The translations under genes and the position numbers were made by a program. A DNA stretch of 34,622 nt from contig JBAQYG010000005.1 in the NCBI GenBank assembly GCA_049299915.1, positions 1 to 34,622 on the forward strand, read 5' to 3'. This document shows, in pieces, positions 1-8,118 of the stretch. A model generated the notes under the pieces. It saw only the letters and a program-made list of their open reading frames with translations, had not been told where the DNA came from and did no database searches. Source of the DNA: JAVHQB01 sp049299915 (GTDB lineage Bacteria > Patescibacteriota > Minisyncoccia > UBA6257 > JAVHQB01). Positions within the stretch are counted from its first letter, which is position 1. The number at the start of each line of letters is the position of its first letter.

Positions 1-173
1 CTATTAGTCATATTACCAAAACAGCCAATGCCATAAACTAGAGCCAAATCCTTTGTTTGGATCCCCTGTTCGGCCAAAGCTTGCTTCAAAGCGCTCCAAA
101 TAGTCCATCCTCCACATCCAGGGCAGAGAGTGGGCGGTACTGAAGTGTTGAAATTATCCGGTTTATAATTCAT
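1..173 (-). CDS. 2-oxoacid:ferredoxin oxidoreductase beta subunit, N-terminal part (runs off the window)
   Basis: This is the thiamine-diphosphate-binding beta subunit that decarboxylates the 2-oxoacid together with the alpha subunit encoded just upstream. Only the first 57 codons are inside the window. They contain CPGCGGW near residue 20, the cysteine motif at the start of this family, and YGIGCFGN near residue 50, which fits the start of the TPP-binding fold. The ATG at 171-173 overlaps the last codons of the alpha-subunit gene by 11 bases, so the two are translationally coupled. Substrate (pyruvate or 2-oxoglutarate) cannot be read from this piece; pyruvate is favoured by the neighbouring pduL and ackA. 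Confidence 0.88.
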   Translation of the reverse strand, partial: MNYKPDNFNTSVPPTLCPGCGGWTIWSALKQALAEQGIQTKDLALVYGIGCFGNMTN

Positions 174-1935
174 AGGAAGAATTAGGTTTTAATTTGTTTT
201 GAGTAAGAAAATCTATAATTTCTTCTCTATAGAAAGGACGACCGTCATATTTTAGGAGTTTATTTTCTATTTGAATGCCAGTTTCTTCGGCTATTAATTT
301 GCCAAATTGTCCAGAATAATTTTGTTCTACTAAAATTAAATAATTATATCCCTTTAAGATTTCCCTTATTTTTTCTACTGGTAAGGGGTAAAGATAATTA
401 AAATGAATATAATTAAGATTAATATTCTTCAGGTATTTATTTGTAATAGAAAAACGAGTTGTTTTTAAAACATCTAAAATACTTCCCCAATTAGATCCCC
501 AGCTTATAATTCCAATATTAGCTTTAGAAGGTCCATAAATTTTTGGTAAAGAAATATTTTTTCTCAGGGTTTCCTCTTTAAGCATTCTTTTTCTCATCTG
601 CTTATTGCGATCTTCGGTATAGCCTTCTACTGAATAACCAAATTCATTGTGTTCGTCGCTATTAGCAATAAATTCTCCCTTTAAAATACCAGGAATAGTT
701 CTAGGTGAAATGCCATCTTTAGTGATTGCATACCGTTTGTAGTTTAAGGGCGCTTTCTGTAAAAGTAATTTACCCCTATTTATTTTAATAGTATTGGTAA
801 ATTCTGAGCTGTCTGTACTGGTTTGGCTCTCACTAAAATATTTATCTCCCAAACAAAAAGTTGGACATTGATAATTATCGGCAAGATTAAAAGCTTCCTG
901 GATTAAACGAAAAGCTTCCGTGGGATTTCCTGGAGCTAAAACTACTCTGGGAAAATCTCCGTGGCCACTATGAAGAACAAATTGAAGATCATCTTGACCA
1001 GTCCAAGTTGGTAGTCCAGTGGCCGGTGAAGAGCGCATGGCCTCAACTATTACTACAGGAGTTTCAGTCATTCCTGAGAGAGAGACAGCTTCATTCATAA
1101 GGGCAAAACCGCCTCCAGAAGTTCCTGTCATAGCTCTTACCCCAGCTGCATTAGCTCCTATGGCATTATGAATAGCAGCTATTTCATCTTCAGCCTGATG
1201 AACAATTATTTTAGCGTCTCTCTCTTTCGATTCTAAATATTCCAATATGGAAGTAGCGGGAGTCATTGGATAGGCGGCATAAAACTTACAACCTGCTTTA
1301 ATGGCTCCTATAGCAATGGCTTCATTACCACTAATTAGAGATTTTTTCGTTTTAGTTATATTCTGAGCTCTTAGAAAAACGCCGTATTTTTCTGTTACAT
1401 ATTTATAGCCCTCTTCTATCGCTTTTAAATTATTATTCAAAATAATTTCAGTATCCTTTTTACTATCCCCTCCTAATTTTTTAGCTAAAATTGTTAAGAG
1501 TTCTTTGTCATTAAACTTTAAACCCAAAACAGCTAAACTAGCGCCAATAGCTACACTATTTTTTAACAAAAATTCAAGATTAACTTTAGTAAGAATTTCT
1601 TTAAAAGGCAGTGTGATTACTTTTATACCAGAAACTTTCGGTAAAGAACAGGAACTATCGTAAAGTAAAATCCCCCCTTTCTTAAGAGAGGGTAAATCCA
1701 TGTCGATAGTTAATTGGTCAAAGGCTACTAATAAATCTATTTGCTTGCCAATAGAATTAATGGATTCTGTACTAAATTCTACTTGATAGGTATTATGTCC
1801 TCCACGAATAAGAGATGGGTATTCTGGATAGAGAAAAACATAATAACCTTTTGACATTAAAGCATAGGCAAAAATTTGACCCACGGTTTTTATGCCATAT
1901 CCAGCCGGTCCGCCTACCTTCCAACTTTTTATCAT
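163..1935 (-). CDS. 2-oxoacid:ferredoxin oxidoreductase, fused gamma-alpha subunit
   Basis: The 590-residue protein joins two domains usually called gamma and alpha. Residues 1-185 are the gamma domain (GGPAGYGIKTVG near the start, then a segment with GGHNTYQVE). Residues from about 200 onward are the alpha pyrimidine-binding domain, with YPMTPATSILE near residue 220 and GTSGGGFALM near 270. It oxidises a 2-oxoacid with CoA and passes electrons to ferredoxin. It lies 3 bases after ackA and overlaps the beta subunit, in an operon with PduL and AckA. That context suggests pyruvate to acetyl-CoA; a 2-oxoglutarate or branched-chain substrate is possible because this fused architecture is shared. 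Confidence 0.92.
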   Translation of the reverse strand: MIKSWKVGGPAGYGIKTVGQIFAYALMSKGYYVFLYPEYPSLIRGGHNTYQVEFSTESINSIGKQIDLLVAFDQLTIDMDLPSLKKGGILLYDSSCSLPKVSGIKVITLPFKEILTKVNLEFLLKNSVAIGASLAVLGLKFNDKELLTILAKKLGGDSKKDTEIILNNNLKAIEEGYKYVTEKYGVFLRAQNITKTKKSLISGNEAIAIGAIKAGCKFYAAYPMTPATSILEYLESKERDAKIIVHQAEDEIAAIHNAIGANAAGVRAMTGTSGGGFALMNEAVSLSGMTETPVVIVEAMRSSPATGLPTWTGQDDLQFVLHSGHGDFPRVVLAPGNPTEAFRLIQEAFNLADNYQCPTFCLGDKYFSESQTSTDSSEFTNTIKINRGKLLLQKAPLNYKRYAITKDGISPRTIPGILKGEFIANSDEHNEFGYSVEGYTEDRNKQMRKRMLKEETLRKNISLPKIYGPSKANIGIISWGSNWGSILDVLKTTRFSITNKYLKNINLNYIHFNYLYPLPVEKIREILKGYNYLILVEQNYSGQFGKLIAEETGIQIENKLLKYDGRPFYREEIIDFLTQNKLKPNSSYEL

Positions 1936-1938
1936 AGG

Positions 1939-2994
1939 TTATTTGGATAATAATTTTTTAATTTGTCTGGCCATACCCAATTCTTCATTAGTAGGAATAA
2001 CTAGAATTTTCATATCTTTAGGAAGAACTAAATTATTCAAAACCTTTTCTCTAGTAATGGGCTTACCGCTGCCGACTGTACCACTGAAAACAATGGCATC
2101 GACATGTCCTAAAAGGGCCATATAGGCACCAATTTGTTTCTTGAGAGAGCGGGTAAAAATATTAAAGGCTAAAACTGATTGAGGATCATTTTGTTCAACA
2201 CCTTCCAAGAGTTGAAGAAAACCATTTTTGTTACTTATTCCTTTTAAACCAGAATGATTATTTAAAACTGTTTTTAATTCCTTAAGATTAAGATGGTAGT
2301 TCTCGCTAAGATAAAGCAAAACTCCTGGATCTATATCCCCTGACCTTGTAAACATGGGTACACCACCTAAAGGGGTAAAGCCGAGGGTTGTATCTATTGG
2401 CCGTCCGTTAGAAATGGCAGAAACAGAAGCCCCTCCGCCTAAATGCAGGGTAATTAAATTACATTGATTAATGGGCTTTTTAAGCAAGTGGGCCGCTTCT
2501 TCGCTAATATATTGATGAGATAAACCATGAAAACCAAAGCGTCTAATCCCCTTTTGAAAATATTTATAAGGAAGAGGAAATACTTGGGCTTCTAAGGGTA
2601 GGTCATGAAAAAAAGCAGTATCAAAAATGGCAATGTTTTTAGAACTAGGGAAATATTTTAGAGCCAACTTAATATAACCCAAATTGTAAGGATTATGTAA
2701 AGGAGCTAATTTATTGTATTTGGTTAATTTTTTTACAACTAATGGAGTAACGATTGTTGGTTTGTAAAACTCATTACCACCATGAACTACTCTGTGCCCT
2801 ACTGCTTTTACCTTCCCTAAGCTTTTAGCAATTTGTTGTAGATCTTGGAAAATCTTTTTTTCTTCTTTTAAACGTTCTTTGCCAGTAGATTCTATAGAAA
2901 AACCACCTTCTTTAAGAAGATTAAGATTACTACCATTGAAAATTTTATATTTTAAAGAGGCGGATCCAGCGTTTATAATCAGAAAGATATACAT
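1939..2994 (-). CDS. ackA: acetate kinase
   Basis: Acetate kinase makes ATP from acetyl-phosphate and ADP, giving acetate. Family signatures seen: the N-terminal phosphate-binding strand NAGSASLKY (residue 8 on), GHRVVHGG, FDTAFFHDLP, FGFHGLSHQYIS, LHLGGGAS and TRSGDIDPG. At 351 residues it is shorter than the usual roughly 400, but all these blocks are present in order, so it is probably a compact functional form. It starts 6 bases after the pduL stop and ends 3 bases before the oxidoreductase alpha gene. With PduL it forms the ATP-yielding end of acetate fermentation. Confidence 0.95.
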   Translation of the reverse strand: MYIFLIINAGSASLKYKIFNGSNLNLLKEGGFSIESTGKERLKEEKKIFQDLQQIAKSLGKVKAVGHRVVHGGNEFYKPTIVTPLVVKKLTKYNKLAPLHNPYNLGYIKLALKYFPSSKNIAIFDTAFFHDLPLEAQVFPLPYKYFQKGIRRFGFHGLSHQYISEEAAHLLKKPINQCNLITLHLGGGASVSAISNGRPIDTTLGFTPLGGVPMFTRSGDIDPGVLLYLSENYHLNLKELKTVLNNHSGLKGISNKNGFLQLLEGVEQNDPQSVLAFNIFTRSLKKQIGAYMALLGHVDAIVFSGTVGSGKPITREKVLNNLVLPKDMKILVIPTNEELGMARQIKKLLSK

Positions 2995-3000
2995 AATAGT

Positions 3001-3585
3001 TTATTGTTTTAGAATTTCTCCTTTACCAATCTTTTGAATTCCACAGGCATTGCCTTCATCTGTATCTAAATGAAGTGCCAGTGTGGCCATTTCATCTACT
3101 CTTACTACTATTTTTTCCAAAACTGCTTGTCTATCACCATTGATTTTACAGAGGACTTTTTCCCCATTTGTTAGTTGGTACTTTTGAGAAATATCCTTAG
3201 GTACATGCAAATGTCTTAATGGTACGATAGCCGGAACTAAGATATTATTCAAGTTGCTTTTTACCTTAAGTTTTGGGGTCTGTTTAAGATCACCAGAAAT
3301 TCTTATGGGAACTGTATAGCCTAAATTATAAGCATCACTTAATGATAATTCTATCTGAGATACTTTCCTAAATGGTCCGAGAACCCTGAGAACAATATTT
3401 TTTGTTCCATCTTTAGAAAAAACTTTGACATAAGAAGTAGAAGCAAATTGACCTTTCTGAGAAAGGGAAAAAGCTGCTTTCAAGCTTTTGTTCTTACCAA
3501 ACAATTTAATAAAATCACCCTCACTTAAATGAATGTGTCGAGCGCTTACTTCTATAGGCACTTGAAATTTAATGATATTTTTCAT
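3001..3585 (-). CDS. pduL: PduL-type phosphotransacylase
   Basis: PduL moves the acyl group of acetyl- or propionyl-CoA onto phosphate and replaces the unrelated Pta enzyme. The 194-residue protein has the family's two related halves with metal-binding histidine motifs: ARHIHLS (H17, H19) and RHLHVPK (H125, H127), plus LHLDTDEGNA (H172, E177). There is no bacterial-microcompartment targeting extension: the N-terminus is only about 10 residues long before the first conserved strand, and no shell-protein gene is nearby. It therefore probably acts in the cytosol, feeding acetate kinase encoded 6 bases downstream. Confidence 0.93.
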   Translation of the reverse strand: MKNIIKFQVPIEVSARHIHLSEGDFIKLFGKNKSLKAAFSLSQKGQFASTSYVKVFSKDGTKNIVLRVLGPFRKVSQIELSLSDAYNLGYTVPIRISGDLKQTPKLKVKSNLNNILVPAIVPLRHLHVPKDISQKYQLTNGEKVLCKINGDRQAVLEKIVVRVDEMATLALHLDTDEGNACGIQKIGKGEILKQ

Positions 3586-3595
3586 TAGAAATAGA

Positions 3596-4327
3596 TTACA
3601 TAGCTACCCAACCACCATCTCCTAAGTAAGTTGCACCAGTAATATAGCTAGCTTCATCACTAGCTAGAAAACAAAATATGTTAGCCATTTCTTCTGGCTC
3701 ACCAAATCTACCTATAGGAGTTTGAGCTAAAAGTATTGGAGCTACTTGAGGATTATTTAAGATATCATTAGTCATGCCTGTTTTAATAAAGGCAGGGGCA
3801 ATGGCATTCACTCTGATATGGTAGGGAGCCAAATCTAGGGCAGCCGCTTTAGTCATTTGGACGATAGCTCCTTTAGAAGCGCAATAGGCAAAAGCACCTT
3901 TAAAACCTACATTTCCTAAGATAGATGAAGTACTCAGAATTACTCCACCCTTTTCTTTCATAGCTAAGCCTGCATATTTAGTACCCAAAAAGACACTTCT
4001 CAAATTTACAGCAATTACTTTATCAAAGCTTTCTTCGCTAGTTTCTAAAACCGCAGAGGCTTCACCAATGCCTGCATTATTAACCATTATATCTAGACCA
4101 CCGAATTTTTGAACAGTTGTGTTTATTAGATTTTGGATATCTTCAGTTTTACTGACATCTGTTTTAACAAAATCTAAGCCTAATTCTTGGGCTATTTTAA
4201 GACCAGTCTCTTCATTTATATCAGCCATGACAACTTTGGCACCTTCAGTGACAAATTTTTTAACTGTAGCCAAACCAATACCACTACTAGCACCAGTTAT
4301 AATAGCAATTTTATTTTCTAACCTCAT
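3596..4327 (-). CDS. short-chain dehydrogenase/reductase (SDR)
   Basis: A classical SDR of 243 residues that uses NAD(P)(H) to oxidise or reduce a small alcohol or ketone; the substrate is unknown. Visible motifs are the cofactor loop TGASSGIG (residues 11-18), NNAG, the catalytic Ser region ILSTSS and YCASK (Tyr148, Lys152). An Asp after the second beta strand (MADIN) suggests NAD preference. I place the start at the ATG at 4325-4327, because an upstream in-frame ATG at 4372 lies before the -10 box of the apparent promoter. It leads the operon with pduL, ackA and the oxidoreductase, 10 bases before pduL, so it may dispose of reducing equivalents in fermentation. Confidence 0.88.
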   Translation of the reverse strand: MRLENKIAIITGASSGIGLATVKKFVTEGAKVVMADINEETGLKIAQELGLDFVKTDVSKTEDIQNLINTTVQKFGGLDIMVNNAGIGEASAVLETSEESFDKVIAVNLRSVFLGTKYAGLAMKEKGGVILSTSSILGNVGFKGAFAYCASKGAIVQMTKAAALDLAPYHIRVNAIAPAFIKTGMTNDILNNPQVAPILLAQTPIGRFGEPEEMANIFCFLASDEASYITGATYLGDGGWVAM

Positions 4328-4360
4328 AATAAATTTAATAAATTGATAATTTATGTGTTT

Positions 4361-4369
4361 ATTATAGCA
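4361..4369 (-). promoter_or_regulatory. extended -10 promoter of the fermentation operon
   Basis: On the minus strand the sequence reads TGCTATAAT, a perfect extended -10 (TGn plus TATAAT). It lies 33 bases upstream of the SDR ATG and predicts a leader of about 27 bases. No good -35 box is visible at normal spacing. Confidence 0.7.
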
Positions 4370-4406
4370 CATCCAAAAGTCTAAAGTTCAAAGACTAAAA
4401 TTAGAT

Positions 4407-5702
4407 CTAACTCCTCCACCCTTTTTCAATTTCCCTGAGAAACGTTCTACCATCACTTTGTTTGAATGGGCTCACCATGGCTAAATTTAGCTGATCTAAT
4501 TTGAAAATTTCTGTAGCCAAATGAGAAACATCTTTTATAGTTATTTTATCTATTTTTTTCAAATATTCTTCAGGTACTTCATATGGTCGGTTACGTAGAA
4601 CATCTCGGGTTATGCGATCGGCATGATTATAAACACTGTCCAAACGTAGAGCTAATTTCCCGTTGATATTAGTTTTGGCATTTTTGAATTCTTCTTCACT
4701 TATTTTACCCTCCATCATTTCTTTTAATTGAGAAACGATGCCCTTTAGACCCATGTTCACCTTATTTACGTTTAAACCTGTATCGATGCAGAAAAAACCG
4801 TAATCTAAATAAGCAGCATTGCTAGCATGGATATAATAAGCTGCACCAAGTTTGTCCCTCACAATATTAAATAAACGAGCAGACATTCCACCGTCTAATA
4901 TTGTAAGCAATACTTTAAGAGCATATTTTTTAGAACTGAAGCAATTAAACGAAGGAAAACCTAGAATAAGATGACATTGGCTAATATCTCGATATTCCAG
5001 TTTGGCAAGAGCAACCTTTTGAGAAAGTTTCTTAACTTTATTTTTCTGTTTAGCGGCTTTAATAGAAACTGTTCCTAAATAATTATTTAAATGAGCCAAG
5101 GTTTTCTTTTCGTCAAAATTACCACTAATTACAAGCAAAGAATTGGGACCAGTATATTGCTTAGTAGCATAATCTACTAAATCTTTTCTATTTATAGAAT
5201 TTACCGATTCTATTGTACCGGCTACCGACCAACCACCTGGATTATTCTTGCCATACATTAAATCGGCAAAAACATCTTCTACGTGATCCTTAGGATTGTC
5301 TTTATACATCCTGATTTCTTCAATAATAACTCCTTTTTCCTTGATTAATTCCTTTTCTGGAAAAAGAGGATGCAAGTACATGTCGGAAATAATATCCAAA
5401 GATTTATCTAAGTATCTTTTATCTACCTTAGTCCAATAACCAGTGACTTCATTTCCAGTATAGGCATTATAAATACCTCCGATGGTATCTATTTCTCTAC
5501 TGATATCTTTGACTTCTGGATATTTCTCGGTACCCTTAAAACTCATATGTTCCAATACGTGAGAAATGCCTTGCTTCTTAAAAATTTCGTGTTCAGCACC
5601 CGTCTTAATAATCATTTCTGTTTTAACGGACATAACCTCCTTGGAAGGTACGGTTAAAACTTTTAAACCACTTTTTAGAGTAGAAACTTTATAATTTTGC
5701 AT
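4407..5702 (-). CDS. M16 family zinc peptidase
   Basis: A single-unit M16 (pitrilysin/processing-peptidase) protein of 431 residues. The inverted zinc motif HxxEH is intact as HVLEH (H48, E51, H52), with the downstream glutamate ligand in VIIEEI (E128 or E129), so it should be catalytically active. A C-terminal M16 half follows, containing the GGMSARLF stretch typical of the clan. It resembles the family of mitochondrial-processing-peptidase-like bacterial proteins (PqqL/YmxG type), which cleave short peptides or signal-type extensions. It has no signal peptide. A stable hairpin followed by T residues lies immediately upstream of its ATG. Confidence 0.92.
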   Translation of the reverse strand: MQNYKVSTLKSGLKVLTVPSKEVMSVKTEMIIKTGAEHEIFKKQGISHVLEHMSFKGTEKYPEVKDISREIDTIGGIYNAYTGNEVTGYWTKVDKRYLDKSLDIISDMYLHPLFPEKELIKEKGVIIEEIRMYKDNPKDHVEDVFADLMYGKNNPGGWSVAGTIESVNSINRKDLVDYATKQYTGPNSLLVISGNFDEKKTLAHLNNYLGTVSIKAAKQKNKVKKLSQKVALAKLEYRDISQCHLILGFPSFNCFSSKKYALKVLLTILDGGMSARLFNIVRDKLGAAYYIHASNAAYLDYGFFCIDTGLNVNKVNMGLKGIVSQLKEMMEGKISEEEFKNAKTNINGKLALRLDSVYNHADRITRDVLRNRPYEVPEEYLKKIDKITIKDVSHLATEIFKLDQLNLAMVSPFKQSDGRTFLREIEKGWRS

Positions 5703-5705
5703 AAG

Positions 5706-5739
5706 TCAAAAAGGAATTGGCTTTGAGTTCCAATTCCTT
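5706..5739 (-). terminator. hairpin with T-run directly before the M16 gene
   Basis: A 10-bp perfect stem (AAGGAATTGG at 5711-5720 with CCAATTCCTT at 5730-5739) has a 9-base loop and, on the minus strand, is followed by TTTTT (5710-5706). It looks like an intrinsic terminator for the small gene at 5760-5936. The T-run ends only 3 bases before the M16 start codon. Confidence 0.7.
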
Positions 5740-5759
5740 CTAAATATTAATAATTTAAA

Positions 5760-5936
5760 CTAACGGCAACCAGTGAATGTATATATTCTAAAAATATAGA
5801 TGGCTAAAATCCATACACTACTGGCAAAAATAGTTCCCACGATAAAGCCTGATAAAGAAGAGGCCATCGTTCGTCCCAATCTAAATCTAAAATCGCGATT
5901 TTCTTGGGAAATGAAATCCCTAGTTAATTGAATCAT
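5760..5936 (-). CDS. small single-TM membrane protein (58 aa)
   Basis: A 58-codon frame from ATG (5934-5936) to TAG (5760-5762), with a polar, Arg-rich N-terminus (RDFRFRLGR) and one hydrophobic segment at about residues 29-51, ending in TGCR. The positive charges before the helix suggest the N-terminus stays in the cytoplasm. A perfect TATAAT (minus strand, 5943-5948) ends 6 bases before the ATG, predicting a leaderless or nearly leaderless message. It is bounded downstream by the hairpin at 5711-5739. I recognise no family. Confidence 0.65.
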   Translation of the reverse strand: MIQLTRDFISQENRDFRFRLGRTMASSLSGFIVGTIFASSVWILAIYIFRIYTFTGCR

Positions 5937-5942
5937 AAGTTG

Positions 5943-5948
5943 ATTATA
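5943..5948 (-). promoter_or_regulatory. -10 box predicting a leaderless transcript
   Basis: TATAAT on the minus strand ends 6 bases upstream of the ATG at 5936, so transcription would start at or next to the start codon. Confidence 0.6.
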
Positions 5949-5997
5949 GTTTTAAATTTAATGACTTTAAGTATGTAGACTTTTGTAACTATCTTTT

Positions 5998-6414
5998 TTA
6001 AAATTGGGTACAGCTTTGAGCAATAACGGCTGCTTGTCCTTCATCATTACCAAACATTTCATTTAAAACCTTGTCACTTAAATCAGAAACTGGAAACTGA
6101 CAACGAATACCTTGTCCGCCAATACTCATTTCATATAGACACTTAGAATCTTTCAATCCTCCTACAGTTAAAGTTACAGAAACGGGGGTACCATTATCAG
6201 CTCCTTCTATAGTATAAGTAGCGGGAGTACAACTTTTAAAATTATTACCAAGACAGACGTTATCTTTACAGATTATTTGTCCAGATGAATTTTTACCATT
6301 AGTAAGTGTATCTGCATTGTTAGTTATATTCTTGGGACGTCTAAGCATTAAAACACCCAAAACAATTACTGCAACACCCACGGTAATGATAGGAATAATT
6401 AATTTTTTATTCAT
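5998..6414 (-). CDS. membrane-anchored protein with a Cys-containing outer domain
   Basis: A 138-residue protein with an N-terminal transmembrane anchor (about residues 5-23, ending in RRPK) and an extracytoplasmic part containing six or more cysteines (CKDNVC, SCTP, KCLYE, IRCQFP, SCTQF), probably disulphide-bonded. I do not recognise the family. The cysteines and the position after a short positively charged flank fit a type II anchored envelope protein. It has its own extended -10 promoter 28 bases upstream and sits among other small anchored proteins read in the same direction. Confidence 0.8.
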   Translation of the reverse strand: MNKKLIIPIITVGVAVIVLGVLMLRRPKNITNNADTLTNGKNSSGQIICKDNVCLGNNFKSCTPATYTIEGADNGTPVSVTLTVGGLKDSKCLYEMSIGGQGIRCQFPVSDLSDKVLNEMFGNDEGQAAVIAQSCTQF

Positions 6415-6441
6415 AATTAATTGTAATTAATAACAGGTTTA

Positions 6442-6450
6442 ATTATATCA
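6442..6450 (-). promoter_or_regulatory. extended -10 promoter
   Basis: The minus strand reads TGATATAAT, ending 27 bases upstream of the ATG at 6414. Confidence 0.65.
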
Positions 6451-6497
6451 CAAAAACAAAGGATCAAATTAAAGAACGGGGCAATGGCCCCGTCCTT

Positions 6498-7328
6498 TTA
6501 AATGACGTTATTTACTAATAAAGTTTTTAAGATACCATCTTGAATAAGGAAATTCTTTAGATTTTCAAAGGTGAAGTAAACTTTTTGCATTCCAGCGGCT
6601 CCAGGGGCAACCGTGTAATAGTCAAAAACAAAAGCTATTGCCTGGTCAGTAATGTAAAAGTTGGAATAATTCTTAATGTCAGCTCCAGCACCTTGTTGAA
6701 TCATTTCTGAATTAGAAATATTTAAATTAGTGAGATATTTAATGGTATTAGTGGATAGAAACGTCAGATAACCACTGCCTTCTGCGAATAAATCTGTTAG
6801 AGCGATTGCTCTATTGGATTCTAGATTATAGTTAAAAGTGCTTGTTTCATGACCTGGGTGAGCATCACCAGCCAACATAGACTCTTCATTAAAGAGAATA
6901 CTGACTAATTTATCAGATAAATATTCTACTTGGTAATTAATAATTAAACTGCTTTTAAGATTTTGAGGAATGGATGTATTGGTTTTTCTTTCAGCTACTC
7001 CAGTTTTAAAGGCGGCTGTTTTACCATTCACATTATCGGCCAATAACTGATTTACTTTTGTTTCGGCTTCGGTATTAGCAATACCCTTAAATACTGGGTA
7101 GGTAGCCTCTATTGTATATGACACAGTTGTATCGTTTTCAGAAACATTTTTAGGGTTAAAGCGTGGTCCATTTTGCGATAGGGTGGTAGTAGGAACAGTT
7201 TCTTCATTAGAAGCGTTTTTCTTTCCGCCTAAAGCCATTACTAGGATTACAATAACGATTGCACCCACTAAGACCATAAGAACGGTCTTCCAATTCTTTT
7301 TAAAGAATTTAAGTATTTTTTTGATCAT
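6498..7328 (-). CDS. anchored DUF4163/DUF3298-like protein (RsiV-type ectodomain)
   Basis: A 276-residue protein with a Lys-rich N-terminus, one transmembrane helix (about residues 14-34), a short Thr-containing linker and an outer domain. The outer domain runs from SYTIEATYPVFKG through YLSDKLVSILFNEE, DAHPGHETSTFNYNLE and ALTDLFAEG, which is how DUF4163-DUF3298 domains read; in Bacillus RsiV such a domain binds lysozyme. Whether this one binds an inhibitor or wall fragment is unknown. The ATG at 7326-7328 is preferred over a TTG six bases upstream because it matches the lysine-rich start of other anchored proteins here. Confidence 0.8.
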   Translation of the reverse strand: MIKKILKFFKKNWKTVLMVLVGAIVIVILVMALGGKKNASNEETVPTTTLSQNGPRFNPKNVSENDTTVSYTIEATYPVFKGIANTEAETKVNQLLADNVNGKTAAFKTGVAERKTNTSIPQNLKSSLIINYQVEYLSDKLVSILFNEESMLAGDAHPGHETSTFNYNLESNRAIALTDLFAEGSGYLTFLSTNTIKYLTNLNISNSEMIQQGAGADIKNYSNFYITDQAIAFVFDYYTVAPGAAGMQKVYFTFENLKNFLIQDGILKTLLVNNVI

Positions 7329-7361
7329 AACCAAATATATAAATTATTTTAGATTTTCGTT

Positions 7362-7370
7362 AATATAGCA
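7362..7370 (-). promoter_or_regulatory. extended -10 promoter
   Basis: The minus strand reads TGCTATATT, 33 bases upstream of the ATG at 7328. Confidence 0.6.
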
Positions 7371-7387
7371 TGAATATTCAAATACTT

Positions 7388-7825
7388 CTAATCGCTACTA
7401 GGGTTTAAAATAAAGGACTCTAAATTATCATTTTCTATAATTCCTACTGCATTAACCCTGTCCCCTACCCTGAAAGTATAATTTCCACAATTAATCTCTG
7501 TATTAGTCATAATACACTCTTGGCTCATAAGAAGTTTAACTCTTAAAGCCGGGGCACCTGGCTCTTCATAAACAAAAGTCCATGCTTGAGATACTGTATC
7601 TTGAGTTAAATTACCAATTTTATCAAAAGAAATAACTTGATTGGGTTTTGTAGTGCAAGCTATCCAGGGTTTAGGCCCCTTAGGATTACCGTGTTTGATC
7701 CATCCCCCTTTATCACAAATCCATGAATCTTCCGGACCACTTAAAAATCTAATAAGCAGAAGTCCTATAATGGCTGCGCCTATAAACATCGCTATCATGA
7801 TTAAATAAACTAAAGATTTTTTCAT
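7388..7825 (-). CDS. small anchored protein with a DSWICxxGGWIKHGNPxGPKP motif
   Basis: The protein starts at the ATG at 7823-7825 (145 residues): a transmembrane anchor at about residues 5-26, then an outer part with the block DSWICDKGGWIKHGNPKG. From memory, Trp/Cys/His-Gly-Asn-Pro blocks like this recur just after the anchor in small envelope proteins of Patescibacteria; function unknown. Four cysteines could form two disulphides. A longer frame starts at 7873, but that start lies upstream of both candidate -10 boxes (7850-7855 and 7862-7867), so I reject it. Confidence 0.75.
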   Translation of the reverse strand: MKKSLVYLIMIAMFIGAAIIGLLLIRFLSGPEDSWICDKGGWIKHGNPKGPKPWIACTTKPNQVISFDKIGNLTQDTVSQAWTFVYEEPGAPALRVKLLMSQECIMTNTEINCGNYTFRVGDRVNAVGIIENDNLESFILNPSSD

Positions 7826-7849
7826 AATATTAAGTCTTTTTTCTTCTGT

Positions 7850-7867
7850 ATTATATCTTTTATTATA
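7850..7867 (-). promoter_or_regulatory. two overlapping -10 candidates
   Basis: Two perfect TATAAT boxes on the minus strand (7850-7855 and 7862-7867) precede the ATG at 7825 by 24 and 36 bases. Confidence 0.55.
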
Positions 7868-7895
7868 ACTCAACTATTATTAAATAAAAAATGGC

Positions 7896-7924
7896 TTGAA
7901 AAAAAAGAACTAATGTACTATTAT
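7896..7924 (+). promoter_or_regulatory. promoter of tRNA-Asn
   Basis: TTGAAA (7896-7901), a 17-base spacer and TATTAT (7919-7924) form a near-consensus promoter, about 42 bases before the mature tRNA 5' end. Confidence 0.7.
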
Positions 7925-7966
7925 AGACGAGTATTCCTTTTGGCCTAAGCCTTAAGGGGTACATAT

Positions 7967-8041
7967 TCCGCGGTAGCTCAGTGGTAGAGCGGCTGCCTGT
8001 TAAGCAGTTGGTCGTAGGTTCGAATCCTACCCGCGGAGCCA
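7967..8041 (+). tRNA. tRNA-Asn (GTT), CCA encoded
   Basis: A complete cloverleaf of 75 bases. The acceptor stem pairs TCCGCGG with CCGCGGA, the D-arm is GCTC/GAGC, and the anticodon stem GCTGC/GCAGT encloses loop CTGTTAA with anticodon GTT. The T-arm is GTAGG TTCGAAT CCTAC, and the 3' end GCCA is genomically encoded. Its 3' end and the terminator right after it are the parent sequence of the repeats spread over the next 8 kb. Confidence 0.97.
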
Positions 8042-8043
8042 TT

Positions 8044-8074
8044 AAAAAACACTAGCAGAGATGCTGGTGTTTTT
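8044..8074 (+). terminator. tRNA-Asn terminator; parent copy of the array hairpin
   Basis: A 13-bp stem (AAAAACACTAGCA with TGCTGGTGTTTTT, one T-G wobble) closed by a GAGA tetraloop, with A- and T-runs on both sides so that it can work in both directions. Six close copies follow at 9373, 10584, 11635, 13193, 14081 and 15837. Confidence 0.92.
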
Positions 8075-8086
8075 GTGTTTAGGTTA

Positions 8087-8095
8087 TGTTACAAT
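8087..8095 (+). promoter_or_regulatory. extended -10 promoter of array gene 1
   Basis: TGTTACAAT, followed by AAAAG; 23 bases before the ATG at 8119. The same promoter block is repeated before 9447 and 11710. Confidence 0.65.
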
Positions 8096-8118
8096 AAAAG
8101 TATTGTTAAAACACAAAT

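Noticed and set aside
4328..4372. 15-codon N-terminal extension of the SDR
   Set aside because: It begins upstream of the -10 box and adds residues outside the family fold.
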